Below are positions 23,250 through 31,333 of a DNA stretch of 48,319 nt, piece after piece. Source of the stretch: Micrococcus lylae NBRC 15355 (GTDB lineage: Bacteria > Actinomycetota > Actinomycetes > Actinomycetales > Micrococcaceae). A program made the position numbers and the translations under genes. The DNA lies in contig NZ_BCSN01000009.1 in NCBI RefSeq assembly GCF_001570885.1, positions 1 to 48,319 on the forward strand, read 5' to 3'. Every line of letters starts with the position of its first letter. The stretch's first letter is position 1. The notes below the pieces were generated by a model. The model saw only the letters and a list, made by a program, of their open reading frames with translations. It did no database searches and was not told the origin of the DNA.

Positions 23250-24731
23250 TCAGCGGCGCAGGTCCTGCTCCGCCTGGGCGCGCACCGCGCGCCGCTGCCC
23301 CGGGGAGCGCACGACGACGTCGCTCATCTCCTCGAGGGTCTTCCCCTTGGTCTCGGGGACGAAGGCCGCCACGAAGGCCAGGGACAGCGCCGCCATCACG
23401 GCGTAGAGGCCGTAGGCGAGGGTCAGGCCGATGTCCGCCAGCCACGGGAACGTGGTGGAGACGGCGAAGTTCGCTGCCCACTGTGCGGCGGCGGCCACGG
23501 CGAGCGCGCCGGCGCGGATGCGGTTCGGGAACATCTCGCCCAGCAGCACCCAGACCAGCGGCCCCCAGGTGGCGCCGAAGAACACCACGAAGGCGTTGGC
23601 GGCCACCAGCGCCACGGTGGCCCACGGCTCCGGAAGGGAGACGGACTCGGCACCGTCCGACTGGGCGAAGGAGAAGGCCAGCGCCATTAGACCGAGGCTG
23701 ACCGTCATGCCGGCCGAACCTGCGAGCAGCATGGGGCGGCGGCCGACGCGGTCCACGAGGGCGATCGCGACGAAGGTGACGGCGATGTTCGTGACCGAGG
23801 TGATCACGGAGACCGTGAGGGCGTCCGACTCCCCGAAGCCCACCGACCGCCACAGGGTGGTGGAGTAGTAGAAGATCACGTTGATGCCCACGGCCTGCTG
23901 GAAGACCGAGAGCAGGATGCCGATCCACACGATCGGCTGCAGCCCCGCCAGCGGGCCGCGCAGGTCCGCCAGGGACTCGCGGCGCTCCGAGTCCAGTGAA
24001 CGCCGGATGTCCTCGATCATCAGGTTCACGCGGTCCACGCCGGTGAACTCGTGCAGGACCTCGGCCGCCTCGTCCGTGCGCCCGCGGGCGACCAGATAAC
24101 GCGGGGACTCCGGCAGCCTCAGGGCGAACACGCCGTACAGGATGGCCGGGACGGCCTCGGCCAGGAACATCCAACGCCAGGAGGCGATGCCGAACCAGAA
24201 CGGCTGCGCCGCCCCTCCGGCCATCGTCGCGAACAGTGCGTCGGACAGAAGCGCCGCGAAGATGCCGAGGACAATCGCCAGCTGCTGGAGCGAGCCGAGG
24301 CGGCCGCGCACATGGGCCGGGCTGACCTCCGCGATGTACGCCGGAGCGATCACGGACGCGGCGCCCACGCCCAGGCCGCCGACCACGCGCCAGATGATCA
24401 GGTCGACCACGCCGAACGCCAGGCCCGAGCCGATGGCGGAGACCAGGAACAGGATCGCGGCGATCACCATCACGGGCACGCGGCCGCGGCGGTTGGCGAT
24501 CGGCCCGGCGAACCAGGCGCCCAGCGCGCAGCCGATCAGCGCCGAGGAGACGGCGAAGCCCGTGAGGCCGGCACCGAGGCCGAATTCCCCGGCGAGCGCG
24601 TCCACGGCGCCGTTGATCACGGAGGTGTCGAAGCCGAACAGGAAGCCGCCGAGCGCGGCGGCGACCGAGATGCCGACCACCTTGGCGTTGAGGCGAGACG
24701 TCGCACCGCCGCCGGACCTGGTCGCTGTCAT
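23250..24731 (-). CDS. Sugar porter family MFS transporter
   Basis: A 493-residue twelve-helix transporter. Sugar-porter signatures are present in order: G-F-D-T-S-V-I-N-G in helix 1, N-R-R-G-R in the first cytoplasmic loop, P-E-S-P-R-Y-L after helix 6, Q-Q-A-V-G-I-N in helix 7, V-D-R-V-G-R-R in the second half, and P-E-T-K-G-K-T-L-E-E after helix 12. It should take up a sugar or polyol with protons; the substrate is not predictable. GAGAGGA precedes ATG 24731. It is divergent from the polymerase gene and monocistronic. Confidence 0.94.
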   Translation of the reverse strand: MTATRSGGGATSRLNAKVVGISVAAALGGFLFGFDTSVINGAVDALAGEFGLGAGLTGFAVSSALIGCALGAWFAGPIANRRGRVPVMVIAAILFLVSAIGSGLAFGVVDLIIWRVVGGLGVGAASVIAPAYIAEVSPAHVRGRLGSLQQLAIVLGIFAALLSDALFATMAGGAAQPFWFGIASWRWMFLAEAVPAILYGVFALRLPESPRYLVARGRTDEAAEVLHEFTGVDRVNLMIEDIRRSLDSERRESLADLRGPLAGLQPIVWIGILLSVFQQAVGINVIFYYSTTLWRSVGFGESDALTVSVITSVTNIAVTFVAIALVDRVGRRPMLLAGSAGMTVSLGLMALAFSFAQSDGAESVSLPEPWATVALVAANAFVVFFGATWGPLVWVLLGEMFPNRIRAGALAVAAAAQWAANFAVSTTFPWLADIGLTLAYGLYAVMAALSLAFVAAFVPETKGKTLEEMSDVVVRSPGQRRAVRAQAEQDLRR

Positions 24732-24852
24732 GGTGGGTCCTCTCAGGGTTGCGCCCGGCGGCCCGCTGCGCGCCGGTGCATCGGCACAGTGTGCTCTGCG
24801 CGTCCGCGGGCGTGCAAGCCGCCCGATTCCCCTCCCCCGCCCGGCTCCAGGG

Positions 24853-24858
24853 CAGAAT
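24853..24858 (+). promoter_or_regulatory. -10 element (CAGAAT) of the polA-like gene, leaderless
   Basis: CAGAAT ends 7 nt before ATG 24866. The alternative ATG at 24857 overlaps the hexamer itself, so 24866 is preferred. Confidence 0.5.
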
Positions 24859-24865
24859 GAGGCTC

Positions 24866-26611
24866 ATGCTCGTCGTCCTGGGTCCCGCTCCCGCCTCCGC
24901 CGGCACGCCCGGCACCTGGTGGGCCCTGGACGTGGACGGCAGGGACGCCGCTCCCCTGGACTCCTGCCCCGCCGGGGCCGTGGCCGGGCTCGTGGACGCT
25001 CTGCCCGGCCGCCTCCGTCTGCCTGCGGACCACATCCGCTGGGTGTTGGCGTCGGTCGGTGCCGAGTACGGCACCTGGCTCGACGCCGGACTGCGTGTGC
25101 GCCGTGCCTGGGACCTCTCCCTTTCCCAGCGGATCCTCAGGACCGCGGCCACGGCCGGCGGAGCGCAGGTCTCCTACGCCCCGGTGGTCGAGATTCCCGT
25201 GCACGTCCCAGCGGACCCCCTCGCCGCGCCCCCACGCCGTGGACCGGAGCAGGACGCGTTCTTCGACCTGACCGCGGATGCCTCGCCGGGGGTGCCGGAC
25301 GCCCCGACGCTCGCTGCCGAGGCCCGCCGCCAGCGGGAGGCGATCGGCGGCTCGGCCCGCCCTGACCGGCTGTGGATGCTGGTCACCGCGGAGTCCCAGG
25401 GCGCGCTGATCGCCGAGGAGATGCACACAGCGGGCCTGCCCTGGGACGCGGAAGTGCACGACGCGCTGCTCACTGACATCATCGGTCCCCGCCCGGCCGA
25501 GGGTGAGCGTCCCGCCCGACTGCAGGAGCTGGCCGAGCAGGTGGCGGAGGACCTCGGGGCCCCAGGCCTGAATCCGGACTCCCCACCGTCTCTGCTGCGG
25601 GCGCTGCAGAACGCCGGCGTCACCGTGGACTCCACACGTCAGTCGGACCTGAAGCAGTGGATCGATTCCGGCGGCACCCTCAGGCAAGAGCGCGCACGGA
25701 TGCTCGAGGCCCTGGTGGAGTACAAGGCCCGCTCCCGACTGCACACCGCCAACGGCTGGCACTGGCTGGACAGCTGGGTGAAGGAGGGACGCTTCCATCC
25801 CCGCTACCTGGTGGGCGGAGTGGTCACCGGACGGTGGGCCGCCCACGGCGGCGGCGCCATGCAGGTGCCCGCCGTGGTGCGGGACGCCGTCCGCGCAGAC
25901 CCCGGCCACGTGCTCACCGTGGCCGACGCCTCCCAGGTGGAGCCGCGCATCCTCGCCGCCATGTCCGCAGACCCGGCCCTCGCCGGGGCCGGCACCACCG
26001 AGGACCTCTACCGTGAGGTGGCCGAGCAGGGGCGGACCCGGGGAACCGCCCTGGACGACCGCTCTCGTGCGAAGATCGCCCTGCTCGGTGCCATGTACGG
26101 CTCCACCACCGGCGACTCTGCCGCCCTGCTCCCCCATCTGCGCCGGCTCTACCCGCAGGCGATCGGCCTGCTCGAGCGCGCCGCCGCCATGGGAGAGTCC
26201 GGCAACCAGGTGTGCACATGGCTCGGCCGGTGGTCCCCTCAGCCGGAGCAGCGTTGGCTGGACGCGGTGGCGGACAGACAGACCCGGGCCGCTGAGTCAC
26301 GGGCACGCTCCCTGCGCCGCGCGGCCGGGCGTTTCACCCGCAACTTCGTGGTGCAGGGCACCGCGGCGGAGTGGGCCCTGTGCTGGATGGGCGAGCTTCG
26401 CCGGCGGCTGCACAACGAGGCACCGGGCACGCAGCTGGTGTTCTTCGTCCACGATGAAGTGGTGCTGCACGGCCCGACGCACGAGGCGGACAGCGCCGGG
26501 AGACTGGCGACTGAGGCGGCAGAGGCCGCAGGCCGGCTGCTCTTCCCGGACGCACCGGTCACCTTTCCGCTGACCGTCGCGCAGGTGCGCTCCTACGCCG
26601 ACGCCACGTAG
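24866..26611 (+). CDS. PolA-like family-A DNA polymerase without a 5' nuclease domain
   Basis: A 581-residue family-A polymerase, usually annotated in actinobacteria as bifunctional 3'-5' exonuclease/DNA polymerase. The polymerase motifs are intact: motif A D354-A-S-Q-V-E-P-R, motif B R-S-R-A-K-I-A-L-L-G-A-M-Y-G (about 398-411) and motif C H-D-E near 527. The N-terminal ~200 residues replace the exonuclease domain, and I see no clear D-x-E exonuclease centre, so proofreading is doubtful. There is no FEN-like 5' nuclease domain, and the protein is much shorter than PolA. It is an accessory polymerase, not the replicative Pol I. A perfect palindrome ends the transcript. Confidence 0.88.
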   Translation: MLVVLGPAPASAGTPGTWWALDVDGRDAAPLDSCPAGAVAGLVDALPGRLRLPADHIRWVLASVGAEYGTWLDAGLRVRRAWDLSLSQRILRTAATAGGAQVSYAPVVEIPVHVPADPLAAPPRRGPEQDAFFDLTADASPGVPDAPTLAAEARRQREAIGGSARPDRLWMLVTAESQGALIAEEMHTAGLPWDAEVHDALLTDIIGPRPAEGERPARLQELAEQVAEDLGAPGLNPDSPPSLLRALQNAGVTVDSTRQSDLKQWIDSGGTLRQERARMLEALVEYKARSRLHTANGWHWLDSWVKEGRFHPRYLVGGVVTGRWAAHGGGAMQVPAVVRDAVRADPGHVLTVADASQVEPRILAAMSADPALAGAGTTEDLYREVAEQGRTRGTALDDRSRAKIALLGAMYGSTTGDSAALLPHLRRLYPQAIGLLERAAAMGESGNQVCTWLGRWSPQPEQRWLDAVADRQTRAAESRARSLRRAAGRFTRNFVVQGTAAEWALCWMGELRRRLHNEAPGTQLVFFVHDEVVLHGPTHEADSAGRLATEAAEAAGRLLFPDAPVTFPLTVAQVRSYADAT

Positions 26612-26635
26612 CCCCGGGACGGGAGCACGGCAGAC

Positions 26636-26671
26636 GAGATCGCCCCGGGACCATGGTCCCGGGGCGATCTC
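26636..26671. terminator. Perfect 36-bp palindrome, bidirectional terminator
   Basis: The arms 26636-26653 and 26654-26671 are exactly complementary, so an 18-bp stem (GAGATCGCCCCGGGACCA) with no formal loop can form in either transcript. It lies midway between the convergent polymerase and lipoprotein genes. Confidence 0.75.
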
Positions 26672-26706
26672 GTGTCAGGGCCAGTAAGGCCTGGCGGGGA
26701 GTCCGA

Positions 26707-26820
26707 TCAGGAGTCCGAGTCGGAGTCGGAATCCGAGTCGGAGTCGGAGCCGGAGCCGAAGTCAGAGTCCGAGTCGAAGTCGGAACCGGAGCCCGAATCG
26801 AAGTCAGAGCCCGAGCCGGA
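26707..26820. repeat. Serine-aspartate codon repeat tract at the 3' end of the lipoprotein gene
   Basis: On the plus strand the tract reads as near-perfect GAGTCC/GAGTCG/GAGTCA hexamers, encoding Ser-Asp, with some GAAGTC (Asp-Phe) units. Such hexamer arrays can expand or contract without changing frame. Confidence 0.8.
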
Positions 26821-28173
26821 GCCGTTCTGAGCGCCGAACACGTTCTCGAAGTCCTCCTCGGTCAGCTCCACGGCGTCCTTCGGGACCTCGAGGCTGTCGG
26901 CCTTGTCCGAGAGCTCCACGGAGATCGGCAGTTCGGCCTCCTTCATCTCCTCGAAGGTCTTGACCTCGTCCTCCTCGGCGTCGGCCGGAGGCTCGATGAC
27001 GTCGAGGATGTCCATGACGTCCATCTCCACGGCCGTGACCTTGCCGTCCTTGACCGTGAAGGTCACCGGGAACGTGTTGTCGTTCAGGGAATCGAGGACC
27101 TCGTCCACGTCTGCGGAGGAGTCAGTGGACGGGGAGGACGACTCGGCGGAGTCGAACTCGGAGGTGGAGGCCGAGGCGGACTCCAGCATCTCCGGGTTGT
27201 CCTCGAACATCTCCTTGAGCTTGACGTTCATCACATAGGTCTCGTCGCCGTCCTTCTCGACGTCGGCGTAGTCCAGTGCGAAGTCGGCGGACTTCTGGTC
27301 CCCGGCCTCGTCCTCGATGCGCTTGGTCTCCTCAGAGACGGCCTTGTCGAACTCGGAGCCGAGGGCCTTGTCCAGGCCCAGCCAGGAGCCCTTGACGAAG
27401 TCGACGATCCACTCCTGCTCCTTCGGGACGTCGCTGAACGACTGCTCGAGCTGCTCGGCCTGCTGCTTGCCGTCCGAGCCCATGGAACGCAGGATCTCCA
27501 GGACGTCGGCACGCAGGAAGTACTCGGACTCGCCGACCTCCATCATCTCCACGGAGCGTCCGTTGCCCAGATCGGCCACGAAGGACCAGTCGAGGCCGGT
27601 GAGGTCCTTCATGTCCGCCAGCGGGGCGTCCGTGGTGGAGCGGGCCTGGAACTCCACGGACACCTCGCGGACCATGTCCATGGCGTCCTCGAGGGACTTG
27701 CGGTCCTGCTCGGTCATGTTCTCGTCGGACTCGGAGAGAAGATCCACGATCTTCTGCATCTGCTCCTCGGACGCGTCCACGCGCATGGTGGCCTTCTGCT
27801 CCGTCCAGGTCTCCTGGTCCTCGAGGGCCTCGCGGAGCTCCTCCTCGGCGCCCGACGCGTCGTCGTCCCGGTCGTCGTCCTTCTCGTCGTCGTCGTCCTC
27901 GTCCTCGTCGGAGTCCTTGTCGGAGTCCTTGTCGTCCTTCTCGTCGGAGTCCTTCTGGTCCTCGTCGGAGTCCTTCTGGTCGTCGTCCTTCTCGTCGACC
28001 GTCTCCTCGACCTGCGCGTCCTTGCTCGCGTCGCCATCGTCGCCGGGGGTGTCCCCGCCGTCGCTGCAGGCAGCCGTGAACATGAGTGCGGCCACGCCGA
28101 GCGCGGCCCAGGCCTTGGCTCCGTGGCGGCGCTCAACCTTGTCCTGGAGCTCGGTCTTCTCGGTGAACGTCAT
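26707..28173 (-). CDS. Acidic lipoprotein with serine-aspartate repeat tail
   Basis: A 488-residue secreted lipoprotein of unknown function. The signal peptide (charged to residue 20, hydrophobic 21-35) ends at a lipobox-like F-T-A-A-Cys36. Residues about 40-105 are a highly acidic linker of D, E, K and S. Residues about 105-450 form a mixed globular region (with L-D-W-S-F-V-A-D-L-G-N-G and N-T-F-P-V-T-F-T-V-K-D-G-K-V-T-A-V-E), resembling lipid-binding lipoproteins of the LppX/LprG type only vaguely. The last ~37 residues are S-G-S-G-S-D-F-D then repeated S-D. No LPXTG motif is present. AAGGA precedes ATG 28173. Confidence 0.8.
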   Translation of the reverse strand: MTFTEKTELQDKVERRHGAKAWAALGVAALMFTAACSDGGDTPGDDGDASKDAQVEETVDEKDDDQKDSDEDQKDSDEKDDKDSDKDSDEDEDDDDEKDDDRDDDASGAEEELREALEDQETWTEQKATMRVDASEEQMQKIVDLLSESDENMTEQDRKSLEDAMDMVREVSVEFQARSTTDAPLADMKDLTGLDWSFVADLGNGRSVEMMEVGESEYFLRADVLEILRSMGSDGKQQAEQLEQSFSDVPKEQEWIVDFVKGSWLGLDKALGSEFDKAVSEETKRIEDEAGDQKSADFALDYADVEKDGDETYVMNVKLKEMFEDNPEMLESASASTSEFDSAESSSPSTDSSADVDEVLDSLNDNTFPVTFTVKDGKVTAVEMDVMDILDVIEPPADAEEDEVKTFEEMKEAELPISVELSDKADSLEVPKDAVELTEEDFENVFGAQNGSGSGSDFDSGSGSDFDSDSDFGSGSDSDSDSDSDSDS

Positions 28174-28395
28174 CTGTTCGGTCCTTCCCCTCGTGCGGGC
28201 CGTCTTGTGAGCTGAGGGACCACGCTGTGTGCGGGCCCACCTTGCCTTACCTTAGCCAGGACAAGGTCACATCAGTCCAGTCCTGCCGCCCGCACAGCGG
28301 ATCGCGACCGGGCCGTGACATTGGCGCGGACCGGTCGCAGGACCGGCGCAACCCCGAACACCAGACTGAGAGAAGCGTCCGCGTCCGCGGACGAC

Positions 28396-28412
28396 GGCAC
28401 CCCGCAGGTGCC
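28396..28412 (-). terminator. Short hairpin after the membrane-protein gene, GTCGTC tail
   Basis: GGCACC-TGCGG-GGTGCC (minus strand) is a 6-bp stem followed by GTCGTCC, 7 bp after the stop codon of the upstream gene. It matches the tail seen in other terminators of this window. Confidence 0.4.
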
Positions 28413-28418
28413 TGCACG

Positions 28419-29024
28419 TCACCGACCGCCGAAGCGCTCCCAGGCCTCGCCCACCACGGCGACCCAGTCGCCCATGTCCGCATCGCGCATCGGCATCAGG
28501 CGGACCACCTGAGGCCGCCGCCGGCCGATGACCATCAGCCGCGGACGGAGCGAGGGATCGAAGACCTGGCGACAGCCGTCGTCGAGCGTCTGCATCCAGG
28601 CGATCCCCTCCTGGGTGAGCGGCAGGCACCAGCCGAGCTCCTGTCCGTCCGAGTAGGCCGAGCGGACCAGGCGCCTCTCCGGCGGACCGACGTACTCCCA
28701 CGGGAGCGGGCCCACGCCGGCCACTGTGATGCCCTGCGGATCCAGCCGCCACACATGCCAGGGCGCGGTGCGGGCATGGCGGCGCAGCAGCAAGGCCACG
28801 GCCAGCAGGAGAACGCCGACGCCGATCATGACCGCACCCGTGGCGGGCAGCGTCGGCTCGTTCCGGCCCAGGACCATCATGAGGATCCCGCCGACGACCC
28901 CGATCGGCCACAGGAAGAGCAGCACGGTCGCCACGATGTTCGCCACCGGCCGCCGGGCCGTGGCCTCCACCGCTTCCCGGCCGAGCAGGTCGGCTCTCAG
29001 GTCGTTCAGATCTCGGATCTGCAT
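28419..29024 (-). CDS. Hypothetical membrane protein with C-terminal soluble domain
   Basis: A 201-residue protein. Two adjacent membrane helices (about residues 29-50 and 60-80) are followed by an arginine stretch and a soluble domain with W-H-V-W-R-L-D-P-Q-G-I-T-V and L-P-W-E-Y-V. Such a helix pair with a beta-rich tail resembles bacterial PH-like/YcxB-type domains, but the match is only by feel. ATG 29024 follows GAGGAAGG. It lies 48 bp after the GPP34 gene on the same strand and may share its message. Function unknown. Confidence 0.75.
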   Translation of the reverse strand: MQIRDLNDLRADLLGREAVEATARRPVANIVATVLLFLWPIGVVGGILMMVLGRNEPTLPATGAVMIGVGVLLLAVALLLRRHARTAPWHVWRLDPQGITVAGVGPLPWEYVGPPERRLVRSAYSDGQELGWCLPLTQEGIAWMQTLDDGCRQVFDPSLRPRLMVIGRRRPQVVRLMPMRDADMGDWVAVVGEAWERFGGR

Positions 29025-29072
29025 GGCACCTTCCTCTGCAGCGGTCGATGTGCGGGCCCGCGGTTCAGGCCC

Positions 29073-29744
29073 TCAGCCGTTGCTGACGTTGGCGGACAGG
29101 GCCCCGGTCATCACGGCGGCGTGCATGGCCCGCACGGCACGCGAGACGCCGGCGACCGCAGGACCGGCACTCTCACGCAGCTCGAAGGCGCGGGCCTTGA
29201 GCTCACGGTTGGTCAGGCCGGTGTCCTGCTTGTCGAAGACGGCCGTGGGGATCTCGAGGGCGCTGATGAGCCCAAGCATCGCGTGCTGCTGCAGTGTCGG
29301 CTCGGCGCCGCGCAGCACCTCGATGAGTCCCTCGCGCAGCTCCGCCTCCATGGAGCCGTCCGCCTCCGGGTAGCGGCGGGGCTTCAGGCCCAGCCAGCCG
29401 CCCTCCTCGACCTCCACGACGCCGCGTTCGGCAAGGTAGTCTCCCACGGCGTGCTCGAGTGTGCGGCCGATGGTGGTCAGCGCGATCGAGACGCGCTTGC
29501 CGTCATGGCCGAGGAACCGGGTCAGGCCCTCGTCCAGCAGCGGGTCACCGGTGGGCGTCGGGTCCGTGACCTGGATGAGGTGCCCCTCGTCCGCCACGTC
29601 CACACGGCCGGCCGCGGCGAGGTCCGCGAGCATCGCGCCCGCCAGTCCGTAGCCGGTGTACTGCCCCAGGGCTTCGGGGCGTCCGTCCTCCTGCAGCAGG
29701 AGCAGGAACAGTCCGGTGGTGACGGTGGGGTGCGGCGCGCTCAT
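29073..29744 (-). CDS. GPP34 family phosphoprotein (GOLPH3/Vps74-like)
   Basis: A 223-residue mostly helical protein of the GPP34 family. It has the family's G-Y-G-L-A-G-A-M-L-A-D-L-A-A-A-G-R-V segment, D-P-L-L-D-E-G-L, and a central R-x-L-x-x-x-V-G-D-Y-L-A-E-R-G-V-V. In eukaryotes GOLPH3/Vps74 binds phosphatidylinositol-4-phosphate; in actinobacteria the role is unknown but the family is common. The start overlaps the stop of the serine hydrolase gene (ATGA), yet a TACCCT -10 also lies 6 nt upstream. Translation may therefore come from both the operon message and a leaderless internal transcript. Confidence 0.88.
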   Translation of the reverse strand: MSAPHPTVTTGLFLLLLQEDGRPEALGQYTGYGLAGAMLADLAAAGRVDVADEGHLIQVTDPTPTGDPLLDEGLTRFLGHDGKRVSIALTTIGRTLEHAVGDYLAERGVVEVEEGGWLGLKPRRYPEADGSMEAELREGLIEVLRGAEPTLQQHAMLGLISALEIPTAVFDKQDTGLTNRELKARAFELRESAGPAVAGVSRAVRAMHAAVMTGALSANVSNG

Positions 29745-31180
29745 GGCATCAGGGTAGCGCCGCGGCGGGCGAGGTACTGCTCCTCCGGCCAGCTGCTGAC
29801 GCCGGTGATGCGCATGCGGGTGACCGTGCCGTCCTCGTCCACGTCGAAGGGGATCTGCTCGCCGGAGGCGCCGAAGCCGTCCTTGTCCTGCACCCGCAGC
29901 GTGGTGGCGTCCAGAGCGCGCAGCTCCTGGGCTGCGGTCAGCGGCGTGGAGACGGTCGGGTCGAGCATGAGCAGCCGGCCGCCGCCGTACACCACATCCG
30001 TCTCGCCCCAGAGGCAGCAGTAGCGGCCGGCGAGGCGCTTCAGGTCCTCCTCGGTGACGTTCTCGGGCAGCTTCTGCCAGGCAGCGGGGGCGGTGGTGAG
30101 CAGGTCGATCAGCTCGACCAGGCCGACGGCCAACGACTCGGCCGGGCCGTCCACGGCGTTGGTCAGCACGCAGACGGTGAGGCCGCCGTCCGGGTCCACG
30201 AGGGTGCGGGTGATCTGGCCGGGGAAGCCCCCGGAGTGGCCGACGGTCTTCCGCTCGCCGACCGTGGCCCCGATCATGCCGAGGCCATAGGTCCCCGTCT
30301 CACCGCCGCGCGGGACGGTGGACTCGGGCCGCTGCATCAGGCGCAGGCTGCGGTCGGTGAGCAGGCCGCCGCTGCCGACGGTGAGCGAGGCGAAGAAACG
30401 GCTGAGCTCCTCCGCGGTGGACACGAAGCCCGTGGCGGCGGCCAGCGCGCCGGTGGTCGGGTTCCCGACCGTCACCCGGGAGCGGTTGCGGCCGTGCGGG
30501 CGACAGTGCCCGGTGACCAGGCGCGGGGCGCCCTCCTTCTGGGCCTCCGCGAGCTCCGGGCTGGTCTTCTCCAGGCCGAGCGGCGCGAGCACCGCCGAGG
30601 TCATGTGGGTGACGTAGTCGGCGCCGGCGAGGCGCTCGATGATCGCCCCGAGGACGCCGTAGCCGATGTTGGAGTACTTGAAGTGCTCCTGCGGCTGGTA
30701 GGTGGCGCCGTGCTCGGCCACGGTCGCACGCAGGGCCTCGGCGTCCGGGAACGGCTTGTCCAGCTGCCAGAAGTCGGCGTCCACGCCGTCGCGGATGGCG
30801 CCGGCCGTGTGGCTGAGCAGCTCGCGGACGGTGGCGCCGGCCAGCGGGGTGTCGGCGTAGTCGTCCAGCAGGTCCGCCACGGTGTCGTCCAGACGGAGGC
30901 GGCCGGCCTCCACGAGCTGCATCACGGCGACGGCGGTGAAGGTCTTGGAGTGGCTGGCCACACGGAACAGGTGGTCGGTGGTGAGCACCTCGCCGGTGGC
31001 CTGGTCGGCCTCGCCGTAGGCCTCGGAGAGCACCAGCTCGTCGCCGAGGCGGACGGCCACCTGGGCGCCGGGCACCTGCTGCACCTCCACCTGGGTGGCG
31101 AGCCAGCGGCTCAGGTACGGGACCAGCTCCTTCAGCTGGTCGAGGCTCGGGCTGGTCTCGGCGGCGGTGTCCTGGGTCAT
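29741..31180 (-). CDS. Serine hydrolase (beta-lactamase/class C-like family)
   Basis: A 479-residue penicillin-binding-protein-like hydrolase. The S76-x-x-K79 motif (A-S-H-S-K-T-F), Y169-S-N171 motif, and H-S-G-G (in place of K-T-G) are all visible, as in EstB/D-aminopeptidase-type members. Residues about 360-470 form an extra beta-rich C-terminal domain. No signal peptide is apparent, so a cytoplasmic esterase or peptidase role is more likely than peptidoglycan work. TAGGGT lies exactly 6 nt before ATG 31180, predicting a leaderless message. That element overlaps the stop codon of the toxin remnant upstream. Confidence 0.88.
   Translation of the reverse strand: MTQDTAAETSPSLDQLKELVPYLSRWLATQVEVQQVPGAQVAVRLGDELVLSEAYGEADQATGEVLTTDHLFRVASHSKTFTAVAVMQLVEAGRLRLDDTVADLLDDYADTPLAGATVRELLSHTAGAIRDGVDADFWQLDKPFPDAEALRATVAEHGATYQPQEHFKYSNIGYGVLGAIIERLAGADYVTHMTSAVLAPLGLEKTSPELAEAQKEGAPRLVTGHCRPHGRNRSRVTVGNPTTGALAAATGFVSTAEELSRFFASLTVGSGGLLTDRSLRLMQRPESTVPRGGETGTYGLGMIGATVGERKTVGHSGGFPGQITRTLVDPDGGLTVCVLTNAVDGPAESLAVGLVELIDLLTTAPAAWQKLPENVTEEDLKRLAGRYCCLWGETDVVYGGGRLLMLDPTVSTPLTAAQELRALDATTLRVQDKDGFGASGEQIPFDVDEDGTVTRMRITGVSSWPEEQYLARRGATLMP
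29751..29756 (-). promoter_or_regulatory. Internal -10 element (TACCCT) before the GPP34 gene
   Basis: TACCCT lies within the last codons of the serine hydrolase gene, 6 nt before ATG 29744. Confidence 0.45.
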
Positions 31181-31186
31181 GCCCTC

Positions 31187-31192
31187 ACCCTA
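31187..31192 (-). promoter_or_regulatory. -10 element (TAGGGT) of the serine hydrolase gene, leaderless
   Basis: TAGGGT ends 6 nt before ATG 31180. Its first three bases are the TAG stop of the toxin remnant. Confidence 0.6.
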
Positions 31193-31333
31193 GGCACAGA
31201 GGACCCGTCGGCACTCGCTGAGAGGACCGGCCTTCCTCAGGGTGGCGCTCGTCGAGCCGGCAGGGGCGACGACGCTCGGGTCCGGCGAGGGCTTGAGCGT
31301 CTCCGAGAGGACGTTCGTGTCCAGCGGGATCAT
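31190..31333 (-). pseudogene. Truncated PIN-domain (FitB/VapC-like) toxin remnant
   Basis: A 47-codon reading frame starting ATGA-coupled to the antitoxin. Its first twenty residues, M-I-P-L-D-T-N-V-L-S-E-T-L-K-P-S-P-D-P-S, are a textbook FitB/VapC N-terminus, including the first catalytic Asp. After about residue 22 the similarity vanishes: the usual W-L, helix-rich core and remaining acidic residues are missing, and the frame stops at 31192. A working toxin is about 140 residues, so this cannot be an active nuclease. The loss point is next to the serine hydrolase gene, suggesting a deletion. Confidence 0.75.

Noticed and set aside
24784-24794. Palindrome GCACAGTGTGC between the sugar porter and polymerase genes
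   Set aside because: It is only 11 bp, does not fit TGTGA-N6-TCACA, and could arise by chance.
22909-25152. A 747-codon minus-strand frame across the sugar porter
   Set aside because: It is an out-of-frame shadow of the real 493-residue transporter; its residues are Arg/Pro/Gly-rich without motifs.
26707-28173. Calling the SD-repeat protein an Sdr-type wall-anchored adhesin
   Set aside because: No LPXTG motif or C-terminal membrane anchor exists; the protein has an N-terminal lipobox instead.
28241-28254. Iron-box-like GCCTTACCTTA upstream of the SD-repeat lipoprotein
   Set aside because: Only one half-site fits the DtxR/IdeR consensus (9 of 11); the other half does not match, unlike the clear box at ferritin.
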